A stretch of DNA of 64,000 nt from Streptomyces sp. NBC_00554 (GCF_041431135.1 NZ_CP107799.1:9929501-9993500), one strand, 5' to 3'; shown: positions 17,363-26,063, counted from the stretch's first letter. Numbers and translations: made by a program. The notes: generated by a model not told the origin, from the letters alone.

Positions 17363-18253
17363 TCACTCGGGATCGGCGAGGACCTCGCGGATCACGTGCT
17401 CGGCATTGGCGGCCATCACGGGGTTCGTCGTGCGGTAGTACGGGAGCTGGTTCAGGGCCATGGACAGGGCCCAGCCGCGGCCGCGTGCCCAGGTGGCGTC
17501 GTCGGCGCCTGTCGCGTGCCGGAAGGCGGGTCTCGCCCCGGCGGGGAGAAGGTTCCAGGCGGGGATGAGGTCACAGGCCGGGTCGCCGGTGCCGAGGGTG
17601 CCGAAGTCGAGGACGGCGCTGAGGCGGCCCTGGCGGGTGAGGAGGTTCATCGGCATCAGGTCGGAATGGAGCCACACGTCCTGCCCGGTCCAGAGGGGAG
17701 CCGACAGCGCCGCCTCCCAGGCCGTCGTGGCGGCGGATGTGTCGATCATGCCGTCCAGTTCGCCGAGCGAGGAGCGCGTCTCGTCGTCCACGGATGTCAG
17801 CTGTCCGCCCCGGTAGGCGGGCGGCCCGCCCGGCAGGTCCACCCGCCACAGCGCGGCGACGAAGAGACCGAGATCGGCGGCCAGCCCGTCCGCGTCGGTG
17901 AGGCGGTCCGGCGCGGGGAGTTCGCCCTCGAGCCAGCGGAGCACGCTCCAGGACCACGGGTATCCCTCGCCGGGCACTCCGGTCGCGAGGATCTCGGGAA
18001 CGGCGAACGGAAGCAGCGGAGCGAGGAGCGGCAGCCACCGTCCCTCCTTCTCCACGTCGCCGGCGCCCTCCGGGACGCGGGGGAGGCGTACGGCCATGTC
18101 GTCGCCGAGCCGGTAGAGGGCGTTGACGGTCCCGGACGACGTGACGCGTTTGAGCGGCAGGCCGGCCCAGCGGGGGAACTGCGCTGCCAGCAACCGCCGT
18201 ACGAGCGAGTCGTCGATCGGCACTTCGTGGGCGTGCATGGGGCCTGCGGACAT
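17363..18253 (-). CDS. Aminoglycoside phosphotransferase (APH)-family kinase
   Basis: A 296-aa protein-kinase-like phosphotransferase. The catalytic loop reads WLHSDLMPMNLL (H196, D198, N203), and the magnesium-binding VLDFGTLG has D216. A hinge WSWSVLRWLEG precedes it. The acceptor could be an antibiotic, sugar or other small hydroxyl compound; homologues in streptomycetes are mostly uncharacterised, so resistance should not be assumed. ATG 18253 is chosen, with ATG 18238 (MHAHE) as alternative. It is divergent from the TPR/prenyl-synthase operon across a 313-base control region. Confidence 0.85.
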   Translation of the reverse strand: MSAGPMHAHEVPIDDSLVRRLLAAQFPRWAGLPLKRVTSSGTVNALYRLGDDMAVRLPRVPEGAGDVEKEGRWLPLLAPLLPFAVPEILATGVPGEGYPWSWSVLRWLEGELPAPDRLTDADGLAADLGLFVAALWRVDLPGGPPAYRGGQLTSVDDETRSSLGELDGMIDTSAATTAWEAALSAPLWTGQDVWLHSDLMPMNLLTRQGRLSAVLDFGTLGTGDPACDLIPAWNLLPAGARPAFRHATGADDATWARGRGWALSMALNQLPYYRTTNPVMAANAEHVIREVLADPE

Positions 18254-18407
18254 CAGCGCCTGCTCTCGGGGTCGAAGGTCAACGACCGCAATCCTGCGGC
18301 TGGTTCGGGCTTCTTCACAACGCCAGGCAACCCTGCGGCCACCGGCGTCGTCTTGATCGACAACGAGTGGGCGGCGCGCCGACCGTACCGAGCAGTGGAT
18401 TCCCGGA

Positions 18408-18429
18408 CGGATTTCCGGATGGAAATCCG
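18408..18429. repeat. Short inverted repeat next to the GTATAC array
   Basis: CGGATTTCC, four bases, then GGAAATCCG: perfect nine-base arms. It ends five bases before the GTATAC array and may be a further regulator-binding site in the divergent control region 18254-18566. Confidence 0.6.
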
Positions 18430-18434
18430 ATGCA

Positions 18435-18479
18435 CTATACGCTCCGTGTATACATGATGCGTATACGTGAGGTGTATAG
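18435..18479. promoter_or_regulatory. Four GTATAC-type half-sites at exact 13-bp spacing
   Basis: CTATAC (18435), GTATAC (18448), GTATAC (18461) and GTATAG (18474) recur every 13 bp. The outer two copies are complementary, so the whole block is close to symmetric about its centre. It lies 88-132 bases upstream of the TPR gene and about 180 bases upstream of the divergent kinase gene. This looks like a cooperative operator, and some TATAC copies could also be -10 boxes. The rest of 18254-18566 shows no gene. Confidence 0.7.
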
Positions 18480-18566
18480 GCACTGGTCTCGCGCGCCGGC
18501 CCCGACAAGCCAGCACCACTGGTCAGCGCTCCGACGCGTCGACCGGTGGCAGACCGAAAGGCATCC

Positions 18567-19682
18567 ATGTACGGCAAGGCCTTCGCCCCGGAGTACCAGG
18601 GCGCATTGACCACCCTGTCCGTGAACTCCTCACTGACCGACGTACTCGCGGCCGGTACCGAGCAACTCCGCGAGGCCGAGCGCGTGGGCGCCCGGGCCGA
18701 AGCGGCGCGTTCGGGGCTCGCGGTCGCCGAGGCGCACCGGCGTCTGGGACAGGTGGCGGACGCCGACCGGGCGTGGAAGGCGAGTTACCGCACCGCTCGC
18801 GAGGCGGGGGACGAGGGGGCGATGGCGTGGGCGCTGTGGAGCGGCGGCACGCTGGCCAGGCAGCGCGGCGCGTTCCCGCTGGCATGGCGGCTGCTGCGGC
18901 TGGCCGCCGAACTCGGCGAGCACGCCGGGGACGTCGTGGTGCGCGGCTACTCCCTGGCGGGGCTGGCGGAGACCGGCCGCATCCAGGGCGACTACGCAGC
19001 CGTGACCGAACTGCACGAACAACTCCTGGCCGAGGCACGCAAGCGCGGCGAGGCCCGCCACACCGTATGGGCCCTGGAGGGCATCGCGCAGATACACCGC
19101 AACACCGGCGCCTACGACACGGCGTACGCCATGTTCGAGGAGGCGGCCCAGATCGCCGCGCGCGCCGAGGACCGGCGCGGTCACGCCTGGGCCCTGCGCG
19201 GGCTCGCGGACATCGTCTCCGTACGCGACCAGGACCCCGACCGCGCGCTGGAGCTGCTGAGCGAGGCGGAGACGTCCTGCCGTGCGATGAACCTGTCCGG
19301 TGCGCTCGCCTACAACCACAAGATGCGCGGCAACGTCCTTTACCGAGCCGGGCGTTACGAGCAGGCGCGCGACGTCTACGCACAGGCGCTGGCGGAGTTC
19401 GAGGCGATGAGCGAGCCCCGCGGGCAGGCCCTTGCCCGACTCGGCCTGGTCAAGTCCCTGGCCCGCCTCGGCCGCGACCGCGCCGAGACCGCCACGGATC
19501 TGGCCGAACTGGCCCGCGTACTGGAGAGCATCGGACTGCGCCACGCCGGGCGGATGGTCGAGCGGGCACGGACGGAACTCGGCCTCGGTCTCCTGCCCTC
19601 CGCCGTGCAGGGCACGGGCGCGGATGACGTGGACGTCATGGCCCACTCGGCCGACGGCGCAGGCACGGAGGTCGCACGATGA
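18567..19682 (+). CDS. Tetratricopeptide-repeat protein
   Basis: A 371-aa all-helical protein with at least five to six TPR-like units between about residues 30 and 330 (for example GAYDTAYAMFEEAAQIAARA and GRYEQARDVYAQALAEFEAM). No DNA-binding, catalytic or membrane segment is visible, so it is probably a scaffold or protein-interaction partner. The ATG at 18567 has GAAAGG upstream; an earlier in-frame start exists at 18546. Its stop overlaps the start of the polyprenyl synthase gene (ATGA), implying coupled translation and a joint role, perhaps as a partner or regulator of prenyl-chain synthesis. Confidence 0.82.
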   Translation: MYGKAFAPEYQGALTTLSVNSSLTDVLAAGTEQLREAERVGARAEAARSGLAVAEAHRRLGQVADADRAWKASYRTAREAGDEGAMAWALWSGGTLARQRGAFPLAWRLLRLAAELGEHAGDVVVRGYSLAGLAETGRIQGDYAAVTELHEQLLAEARKRGEARHTVWALEGIAQIHRNTGAYDTAYAMFEEAAQIAARAEDRRGHAWALRGLADIVSVRDQDPDRALELLSEAETSCRAMNLSGALAYNHKMRGNVLYRAGRYEQARDVYAQALAEFEAMSEPRGQALARLGLVKSLARLGRDRAETATDLAELARVLESIGLRHAGRMVERARTELGLGLLPSAVQGTGADDVDVMAHSADGAGTEVAR

Positions 19683-20740
19683 CGCTCCTGTCCGCGTCCC
19701 GGCAGTCACCGCCGGACGCCCCCGCCGCCCCGCAGATCCTGCACCGCTGCCGCGAACTCGTCGCCCCCGCACTGGTGGAGGCGATCGGCGGACTGCACCC
19801 CTGGGTGGCGGAGATGGCCGGATACGCGCTGGGCCGCTGCGAGGTGGGCGGCGCCCCCGCGACGCACAACCAGGGCAAGGGCGTCCGGCAGGCGCTGGCC
19901 GTCCTGGGTGCGGAGGCGGCCGGCGCCCCGCCGACGCGGGTGTGCCGGGCGCGGTCGCCGTGGAACTGGTGCACACCTTCTCGCTGTTGCACGACGACAT
20001 CATGGACGGCGACGCACTGCGCCGGGGCCGCCCCGGTGTGGAAGGCGTACGGCACGGGCCCCGCCGTTCTCGCGGGGGACGCGCTGTTCGCCCTGGCCGT
20101 GCAGACCCTCACCGCGGCGCCCGCGACTCAGCACGGTGCCAGCGCCGTACGCCATCTGACCACGGCCCTCGGCGATCTGGTCCGTGGCCAGGCGGACGAC
20201 CTGCTGTTCGCCCACCGGCCCTGGACCGGCCCCGACGCGGTGGACGTGGGGGAGTACGAGCGGATGGCCGAGCACAAGACCGGCGCCCTGCTCGGCTGTG
20301 CACTGGCCCTGGGTGCTCAACTGGCGGGAGCGCCAAGGGAGACGGCGCAGGCTCTGGACAGCGCCGGACGTCATCTGGGCGTGGCCTTCCAGATCGCCGA
20401 CGACCTGCTGGGTATCTGGGGAGACCCGGCGGTCACCGGCAAACCGGTCCACAGCGATCTGCGGCAGGGAAAGAAGACGCTCCCGGTCCTCGCGGCCCTG
20501 CACGGACCCGACCACCGCGCACTGGCCGAACTCCTCGCCTCCCGGGCCGCCCTCGACGACACCGCCGTCCGCCGGGCCGCGACGCTCGTCGAGCAGGCGG
20601 GCGGCCGTTCCGCCGCCCTGCGCGAAGCCCGGCGCCATCTCGGCGCCGCGCACACACTCCTGGCGAGCGCGCCCCTCGCTCCGCGCCCCGCCCGTGACCT
20701 GCGCACCTTGCTGTCGTCGCTCGCTCACCGTGTGATCTGA
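19679..20740 (+). CDS. Polyprenyl (GGPP-type) diphosphate synthase, frame disturbed over the active site
   Basis: The family is isoprenyl diphosphate synthase, which extends allylic diphosphates with IPP. The nominal 353-aa frame has the second Asp-rich motif FQIADDLLGIWGD and the middle-region KTGALLG. But residues about 84-121 read as nonsense, and the first Asp-rich motif DDIMD (bases 19993-20007, within ELVHTFSLLHDDIMDGD) lies in another frame. A base lost near 19926-19935 and two bases lost (or one gained) near 20026-20042 would restore a 354-aa enzyme. As printed, the protein lacks its catalytic DDxxD. A GGPP-synthase type is suggested by the FSLLHDD context. It is coupled to the TPR gene; no terpene cyclase follows. 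Confidence 0.8.
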   Translation: MTLLSASRQSPPDAPAAPQILHRCRELVAPALVEAIGGLHPWVAEMAGYALGRCEVGGAPATHNQGKGVRQALAVLGAEAAGAPPTRVCRARSPWNWCTPSRCCTTTSWTATHCAGAAPVWKAYGTGPAVLAGDALFALAVQTLTAAPATQHGASAVRHLTTALGDLVRGQADDLLFAHRPWTGPDAVDVGEYERMAEHKTGALLGCALALGAQLAGAPRETAQALDSAGRHLGVAFQIADDLLGIWGDPAVTGKPVHSDLRQGKKTLPVLAALHGPDHRALAELLASRAALDDTAVRRAATLVEQAGGRSAALREARRHLGAAHTLLASAPLAPRPARDLRTLLSSLAHRVI

Positions 20741-20957
20741 CACGACTTCGCCTCCGGTCCCGCCCGCCTGAACTCCATCGTGGGCCGGAGGCGCGCTGCG
20801 ACCTCGGTCACATGCACGTGTCAACGCACCCCACCAGGCAACCTCCCCATCTCCTCGAACATCTGTCGCCCCGGGGCCCGACAGTCCCCACGGCGCCCAA
20901 CGGTGCCGTGCGTCAGGGCGGTTGGCGACCCCGGCCGCCCCTGTTCGAAGGAAAACA

Positions 20958-22724
20958 GTGCGTAGACCCCACATACGCCGCGTGGCGATCGCCGTCGCGG
21001 TGACGACGGCCGTCACGCTCCCGACCGGCCCCGCCTTCGCGGCCGCGCCCGACTCGTCGGTACGCGCCGCGGCTTCGGTCTCATCACCGGTGGACGCCGC
21101 CCGGGCGGCCGCGTTCGCCCACGCGTCGGCCACCGGCGTCGGCCAAGGCGACACCCTGCAGGCCAAGGACGTCATGACGGACCCGGACGGCAAGCAGCAC
21201 GTCCGCTTCGTCCGCACCCACCTCGGTATGCCGGTCCTCGGCGGCGACCTGGTCGTCCACCTCGGCAAGCAGTCCGACTACCTCGGCGTGACCCGGGCCG
21301 CCGACCATGCCGTCGAGCCGGAAACCACCGAGGCGAAACTGACGCCGCAGCAGGCCGAGCAGAAGGCCGCCACGGTCGCGAAGGGCGACGCGGGCGCCGC
21401 CGAGCTCGTCGTCGACGCCCGTGACGGCGCGGCCGCACTCGCGTACCAGGTGCGGGTGACGGACAGCGACACGGCCGAGGCCGGCGGCTCCCGCACGGTA
21501 GTGGTGGACGCCGGGTCCGGCCGGATACGCAGCAACACTCCCGACAGCGACGAGTTCATCTCGCCGACCCTGGGAGAGACGCTGCGCGAGCGTGGCGAGC
21601 AGCTGAACCCCGAGACGGGCACGTCGGCCCGGCCGACCGGACTACTCGGCGCGACAGCTGCCACGACGTACCCCGTCAAGGCCACCGGCACCGGCGCCTC
21701 CCTCTTCGCCGGCAAGGTGACGCTGACCACCACCCGTACCGCGCGCACCAGTTACCTCCTCAAGGACCCCACCCGGTGGAACACCGAGACCCGGGACGCC
21801 AGAGGCCAGGAACTGGAAGCCTTCGCGCGCGGCAAGAAGTTCACCGACGCCGACAACAAATGGGGCAACGGGGCCACCTCCAGCCGGGTCACCGCCGCGG
21901 TCGACGCCCAGTACGGCATCACCAAGACCCTGGACTTCTACAAGGCGACCTTCGGCCGCAAGGGCATCAAGAACAACAGCGCCGGCGCCCGCGCGATGGT
22001 CCACTTCGGCAACAAGGTCGGCAACGCCTTCTGGGACTCGACGTGCGGCTGCATGCTGTACGGCGACGGAGACGGCGACATGCTCAAGAAGCCGCTGGTC
22101 GTCCTCGACGTCACAGGGCACGAGCTGACCCACGGCGTCGTCGACGCGACCGCCGCCCTCGAACCCACCCGCGTGGACCAGGACGGCAACCAGTACGGCG
22201 AGCCGGGCTCGCTGAACGAGTCCCTCGCCGACATCTTCGGCTCGGCGGTCGAGTTCTCCGCCAACAACCCCAAGAACCCGCCCAATTACCTGGTGGGCGA
22301 GAAGCTCGGCCTGGCGCAGAAGTTCCTGCGCCGCCTCGACCAACCGTCCCTGGACAAGCTGGAAGGCGCCGTCGACTACTGGTCGCCCGAGGCCTACGAC
22401 ACCGAGGTCCACGCGGGCTCCGGCGTCTCCTCGCACGCGTACTACCTGCTCGCCGAGGGCAGCGGCAGGAAGACGATCGGCAGCGTCACGTACGACTCGC
22501 CCACGTACGACGGTTCGCGGGTAACCGGCATCGGACGTGCCAAGGCCACGGCGATCTTCTACCGCGCGCTCACCCGCTACATGGTCTCCACGACCGACTT
22601 CCACGACGCGCGGAAGGCCACGCTCAAGGCCGCCGCCGACATGTACGGAGCGAGCAGCACGGAGTACAAGACGGTGGCCAAGGCCTGGGCCGCGGTCAAT
22701 GTCACCGCTGCCAACGGGCGGTAA
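20958..22724 (+). CDS. Secreted M4-family (thermolysin-like) zinc metalloprotease
   Basis: A 588-aa preproprotein. After a signal peptide (RRVAIAVAVTTAVTL..., cleavage near AFA-AAP) come FTP/PepSY-like inhibitory pro-domains (about 40-215) and the M4 catalytic domain. Zinc ligands are H388 and H392 with catalytic E389 (GHELTHG), and E421 in LNESLADIFG. The distance between these motifs is nine residues longer than in thermolysin. A C-terminal helical lobe follows, with a likely catalytic histidine in SGVSSHAYYLLAEG. GTG 20958 is chosen for GAAGGAAA upstream and because the signal peptide begins there. A strong terminator follows. Confidence 0.93.
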   Translation: MRRPHIRRVAIAVAVTTAVTLPTGPAFAAAPDSSVRAAASVSSPVDAARAAAFAHASATGVGQGDTLQAKDVMTDPDGKQHVRFVRTHLGMPVLGGDLVVHLGKQSDYLGVTRAADHAVEPETTEAKLTPQQAEQKAATVAKGDAGAAELVVDARDGAAALAYQVRVTDSDTAEAGGSRTVVVDAGSGRIRSNTPDSDEFISPTLGETLRERGEQLNPETGTSARPTGLLGATAATTYPVKATGTGASLFAGKVTLTTTRTARTSYLLKDPTRWNTETRDARGQELEAFARGKKFTDADNKWGNGATSSRVTAAVDAQYGITKTLDFYKATFGRKGIKNNSAGARAMVHFGNKVGNAFWDSTCGCMLYGDGDGDMLKKPLVVLDVTGHELTHGVVDATAALEPTRVDQDGNQYGEPGSLNESLADIFGSAVEFSANNPKNPPNYLVGEKLGLAQKFLRRLDQPSLDKLEGAVDYWSPEAYDTEVHAGSGVSSHAYYLLAEGSGRKTIGSVTYDSPTYDGSRVTGIGRAKATAIFYRALTRYMVSTTDFHDARKATLKAAADMYGASSTEYKTVAKAWAAVNVTAANGR

Positions 22725-22735
22725 CGGAAGACATG

Positions 22736-22765
22736 AGGGTGCCCCGCCACAGAGGGGGGCACCCT
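22736..22765. terminator. Bidirectional terminator between protease and AIM24 genes
   Basis: AGGGTGCCCC and GGGGCACCCT form a perfect ten-base-pair stem with a ten-base loop between two converging genes. Confidence 0.85.
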
Positions 22766-22779
22766 TCGCCGTTCCCGTT

Positions 22780-23457
22780 CTAGTGCTGCTGAGCCTTCTG
22801 CGGTGTCGCCTCGCTGGGCCGTACGACGACGTACCCCTCGCCCTCCAGCTTGAGCTGCACGGCCTCACCGGAGCCGCCGCGGATCATCGAGCCGATCGAC
22901 TGCGAACGGTGCAGCGAGGTGTGCAGATTGGCGGTCCAGCCGACGATCGCGTCCGTGTCGACGAACACCGGCTGCTGCGGTGAGACGGGGATGACCAGCG
23001 GGTTGCCCTCGCAGACAAGACCGAGCTTGCCATGGCCGGTGAAGACGCTGTTGAAGAGCCCGCCGCCCGAGATGCCCGCGCCCTTCACGGTCTTTATCTC
23101 GTAGGACACCGTGGCGTCGAAGCACAGCACATTGCGCCCGTTGACGGTGAACACGTCGCCCGGCTCTATGTCGACGATGAAACAGTTCTGCGCCTCGTGC
23201 GCGAACCAGGCCTCGCCCTGCCCGCGGACGGTCATCAGCGGCAGTCCCTCACCGGTGACGGCCCGTTTGAGCATGCCGCCGACGCCCTGGCCCTTGCGCT
23301 CGAACTGCAGATTCCCCCGGTAGGCGATCATCGCCCCCTGGCGCGCGAGCATGTCGCCGTTGACGGCGTACTTGATCGACTTGGCGTTCTGGATGGTCAT
23401 GCCCGGCGCTACGGCGGACTGCACCATGTGGTCACTGGAAAAGAGATCACCCTTCAT
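22780..23457 (-). CDS. AIM24 family protein
   Basis: A 225-aa protein of the AIM24/TIGR00266-type beta-rich fold. Glycine-rich strands are visible (GKLGLVCEG, GGGLFNSVFTGHG), with no signal peptide or membrane helix. In bacteria the family has no settled function; the yeast namesake is a mitochondrial inner-membrane organiser. It has its own start region downstream of the FMN-reductase terminator and converges on the protease. The ATG at 23457 follows GGGACAGG. Confidence 0.85.
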   Translation of the reverse strand: MKGDLFSSDHMVQSAVAPGMTIQNAKSIKYAVNGDMLARQGAMIAYRGNLQFERKGQGVGGMLKRAVTGEGLPLMTVRGQGEAWFAHEAQNCFIVDIEPGDVFTVNGRNVLCFDATVSYEIKTVKGAGISGGGLFNSVFTGHGKLGLVCEGNPLVIPVSPQQPVFVDTDAIVGWTANLHTSLHRSQSIGSMIRGGSGEAVQLKLEGEGYVVVRPSEATPQKAQQH

Positions 23458-23517
23458 GCGGGCATCCTGTCCCGGAGGGTCGCGTTCCGCCAGGATCTCG
23501 GCGACCTGGAGACACAT

Positions 23518-23552
23518 GAAAGGCCGGCCCGGGTCAACCGGACCGGCCTTTC
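23518..23552 (-). terminator. Terminator after FMN reductase gene
   Basis: GAAAGGCCGG and CCGGCCTTTC form a perfect ten-base-pair stem with a 15-base loop, ten bases after the reductase stop and before the AIM24 start. Confidence 0.85.
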
Positions 23553-23562
23553 ACGGGAGTTG

Positions 23563-24126
23563 TCAGGCGGCGGCGGGCGTACCGGCCTGGCCGAAGAGGG
23601 CGTGGATGACCTCGGTGAGCTGAGCGGCGACCTCGGTGTCGTCAACCGGGTGCGTGTCGGCGAAGCGGGTCACGGAGCCCGGGATGGACAGCTTGACGTC
23701 CTCGAGGACGGTGCCGCCGGCGATGCCCACGGCCTTGCGGGCCTCGTCCTGCGCCCACACGCCGCCGAACTGGCCGAAAGCGGTGCCGACCACGGCGGCC
23801 GGCTTGCCGGTGAAGGCGCCGGCGCCGTACGGGCGGGACAGCCAGTCGATGGCGTTCTTGAGCACGGCCGGAATCGTGCCGTTGTACTCCGGCGAGAAGA
23901 GGAGGAAGGCGTCGGCGCGGCCCGCGGCCTCACGCAGACGGGCAGCGGCGGCGGGCACGCTGCCCTCGACGTCGATGTCCTCGTTGTAGAAGGGGACCTC
24001 GGCCAGGCCCTCGAAGAGCTCGACCTCGGCGCCCTCGGGGGCGAGCTTGACGGCCGCCTCGGCGAGCTGGCGGTTGTGCGAGCCGGCGCGCAGGCTGCCG
24101 ACGAGAGCGAGGATCTGTACGGACAT
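23563..24126 (-). CDS. NAD(P)H-dependent FMN reductase
   Basis: A 187-aa flavodoxin-like reductase. The phosphate loop GSLRAGSHNRQL binds FMN near the N-terminus, and SPEYNGTIPAVLKNAIDWL (about 83-101) is the family signature (PF03358 type). Such enzymes reduce FMN, quinones or azo compounds. GGGAG precedes the ATG at 24126. A divergent TetR gene begins 117 bases away, with two dyad sites between them, so the TetR protein probably represses this reductase and itself, in answer to a quinone-like or electrophilic ligand. Confidence 0.9.
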   Translation of the reverse strand: MSVQILALVGSLRAGSHNRQLAEAAVKLAPEGAEVELFEGLAEVPFYNEDIDVEGSVPAAAARLREAAGRADAFLLFSPEYNGTIPAVLKNAIDWLSRPYGAGAFTGKPAAVVGTAFGQFGGVWAQDEARKAVGIAGGTVLEDVKLSIPGSVTRFADTHPVDDTEVAAQLTEVIHALFGQAGTPAAA

Positions 24127-24163
24127 GGATAACTCCCGAAGCTGAAACATTGCGGCAACAAAG

Positions 24164-24212
24164 CGGACCAAGGTCCGTTTAAAGTTGTATCACTGAAGCG
24201 GACCGCAGTCCA
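24164..24212. promoter_or_regulatory. Two TetR-type dyads between FMN reductase and tetR
   Basis: CGGACCAAGGTCCG (24164-24177) is a palindrome with two central bases. CGGACCGCAGTCCA (24199-24212) is an imperfect second copy, 35 bp away. They are likely operators for the divergent TetR regulator. Confidence 0.65.
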
Positions 24213-24242
24213 GTTGTCCGTCTGTGCCGTTACGCTGCATTC

Positions 24243-24899
24243 ATGTCCACCCCACTGCCGCCCTTCCCGAAGCGACAGGAACCGTCCGACGAGCCGGTTC
24301 TGATGGAACTAGCGCCCCGGGGCGGCGCGCCGCAGCTGCGCGCCGACGCCGCGCGCAACCGTGCCCGTCTGCTGGAGGCCGCCGCCCGGCTGGTCGAGGA
24401 GCGCGGGGTGGCCAACGTGACGATGGAGGCCGTCGCCTGCGCGGCATCGGTCGGCAAGGGAACCGTCTTCCGGCGGTTCGGCGACCGCACCGGCCTGCTG
24501 ATGGCGCTCCTGGACCACACCGAGCAGCAGTTCCAGGCCGCGTTCCTCAGCGGCCCGCCCCCGATGGGCCCCGGCGCCTCACCGGTGGAGCGTCTGCATG
24601 CCTTCGGTATCGGCGCCCTGCGTCAGATGTCCGACCAGCTCGACCTGTACCTCGCCTGCGCCGAATCGGACGTCACCCGCCGCTTCAGCCTGGCCCCCTA
24701 TCGCGTCCGCCTCATGCATGTCGCGATGCTGCTCCGCCAGGCGGTCCCGGCCGCGGACACCGAGCTCATCGCCCAGACGCTCATGGGATATCTGGAGCCG
24801 GCCCTGATCAACCACCTGACCCGCCAGTGCGGCATGCCGCTCGAACGCCTGGAGTCCGGCTGGCACGACCTCGTCAACCGGAGCACCGCCACCGTCTGA
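24243..24899 (+). CDS. TetR-family transcriptional regulator
   Basis: A 218-aa regulator. After a 30-residue extension, the helix-turn-helix spans about 40-85 (MEAVACAASVGKGTVFRRFG), and the C-terminal ligand domain is all-helical. It is divergently arranged with the FMN reductase. The shared 117-base region holds a pair of CGGACC-type dyads, which fits autorepression plus control of the reductase. The ligand is unknown. The next gene, a sulfite-oxidase-like enzyme, starts 37 bases downstream and could be cotranscribed. Confidence 0.9.
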   Translation: MSTPLPPFPKRQEPSDEPVLMELAPRGGAPQLRADAARNRARLLEAAARLVEERGVANVTMEAVACAASVGKGTVFRRFGDRTGLLMALLDHTEQQFQAAFLSGPPPMGPGASPVERLHAFGIGALRQMSDQLDLYLACAESDVTRRFSLAPYRVRLMHVAMLLRQAVPAADTELIAQTLMGYLEPALINHLTRQCGMPLERLESGWHDLVNRSTATV

Positions 24900-24935
24900 T
24901 AGCGGTACCCCGCGGCTCGGGAGGACAATACGGGC

Positions 24936-26054
24936 ATGGCGCATCGCCTTGAAGACGTGAGCGGGCCTGCCCAGGTGGCCGGGGCAGGTGAGGGCATCAG
25001 CAGGCAGGAGCTGGCCCTCGCCGCCCGGAACCATGGGCTGCCACTGGAGGCCCTGCGGTACGACGTGACTCCTCCGGGGCTGCACTACGTGCTGACGCAC
25101 TACGACATCCCGTACACCGAGGACTCCTCGTGGCGACTGGACCTGGGGGGTCGGGTGCGGCAGCCGCTGGTACTCGCAATGGACGAGCTGAAGTCGTATC
25201 CCGCGGTGACCCAGCGGGTGACCATGGAGTGCGCGGGCAATGGCCGGGCCCTGCTGACGCCACGGCCGGTGAGCCAGCCGTGGCTGGTCGAGGCGGTCGG
25301 TACGGCGGAGTGGACCGGTGTGCCGCTGCGGGTGCTGCTCGCGGAGGCCGGAGTTGGGGCCGGGGCGGTGGACGTGGTGTTCACCGGCGCCGACCACGGG
25401 GTCGAGCGAGGCGTCGAGCAGGACTACCGGCGCGCGCTTCCGCTGGACGTGGCCACCGGCGGTGAGCCCGAGGTTCTGGTGGCGTACGAGATGAACGGCG
25501 CCCCGCTGCCGCCGCAGCACGGGCGTCCGCTGCGGCTGGTGGTGCCCGGCTGGTACGGCATGGCGCATGTGAAGTGGCTGCGTGACATCACGGTGACCGA
25601 CACACCGTTCACCGGCTTCCAGCAGGCCGTGGCCTACCGGCTCCGGCAGGACGCCGGGGACGAGGGCGAACCGGTCACCCGGATCGCCCCGCGAGCCCTG
25701 CTCGTCCCGCCCGGCTTCCCGGATTTCATGTCCAGGGCGCGGGTGGTGCGGCCCGGCGCCGTGCCGCTGGAGGGACGGGCCTGGTCCGGGCGGGCGCCGG
25801 TCGCCCGGGTCGAGGTGAGCACGGACGACGGACGCGGGTGGTACGAGGCGGAGTTGGACCCGGCCGACAAGCACCGGTGGTCCTGGCGGACTTGGCGATT
25901 CTCCTGGACGGCAAGCCCCGGCAGTCATGTACTCAGCGCGCGGGCCACCGACGCGGAGGGGCACACGCAGCCGCTGGAACAGCCGTGGAACCGGGGAGGC
26001 TTCGCGGTCAACCTCGTCCAGCGGGTTCCCGTGCTCTGCGTGGCCCCTGACTGA
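24936..26054 (+). CDS. Sulfite-oxidase-family molybdopterin oxidoreductase
   Basis: A 372-aa molybdenum enzyme. The core domain (about 50-230) contains TMECAGNGR, with C99 as the expected molybdenum thiolate ligand, and the cofactor-binding GRPLRLVVPGWYGMAHVKWL. A C-terminal Ig-like dimerisation domain (about 250-365) follows. No Tat or Sec signal and no heme domain are visible, so it appears cytoplasmic and differs from classical sulfite oxidase. The substrate may be sulfite or another oxyanion. It follows tetR by 37 bases and ends at a terminator shared with the GH64 gene. Confidence 0.88.
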   Translation: MAHRLEDVSGPAQVAGAGEGISRQELALAARNHGLPLEALRYDVTPPGLHYVLTHYDIPYTEDSSWRLDLGGRVRQPLVLAMDELKSYPAVTQRVTMECAGNGRALLTPRPVSQPWLVEAVGTAEWTGVPLRVLLAEAGVGAGAVDVVFTGADHGVERGVEQDYRRALPLDVATGGEPEVLVAYEMNGAPLPPQHGRPLRLVVPGWYGMAHVKWLRDITVTDTPFTGFQQAVAYRLRQDAGDEGEPVTRIAPRALLVPPGFPDFMSRARVVRPGAVPLEGRAWSGRAPVARVEVSTDDGRGWYEAELDPADKHRWSWRTWRFSWTASPGSHVLSARATDAEGHTQPLEQPWNRGGFAVNLVQRVPVLCVAPD

Positions 26055-26063
26055 ACCCCCGTA

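Noticed and set aside
17363..18253. APH-type kinase as an antibiotic-resistance gene
   Set aside because: Only general catalytic motifs are visible; the substrate cannot be assigned.
18546..20740. Terpene biosynthetic gene cluster
   Set aside because: No cyclase or tailoring gene is adjacent; the downstream gene is an unrelated protease with its own control region.
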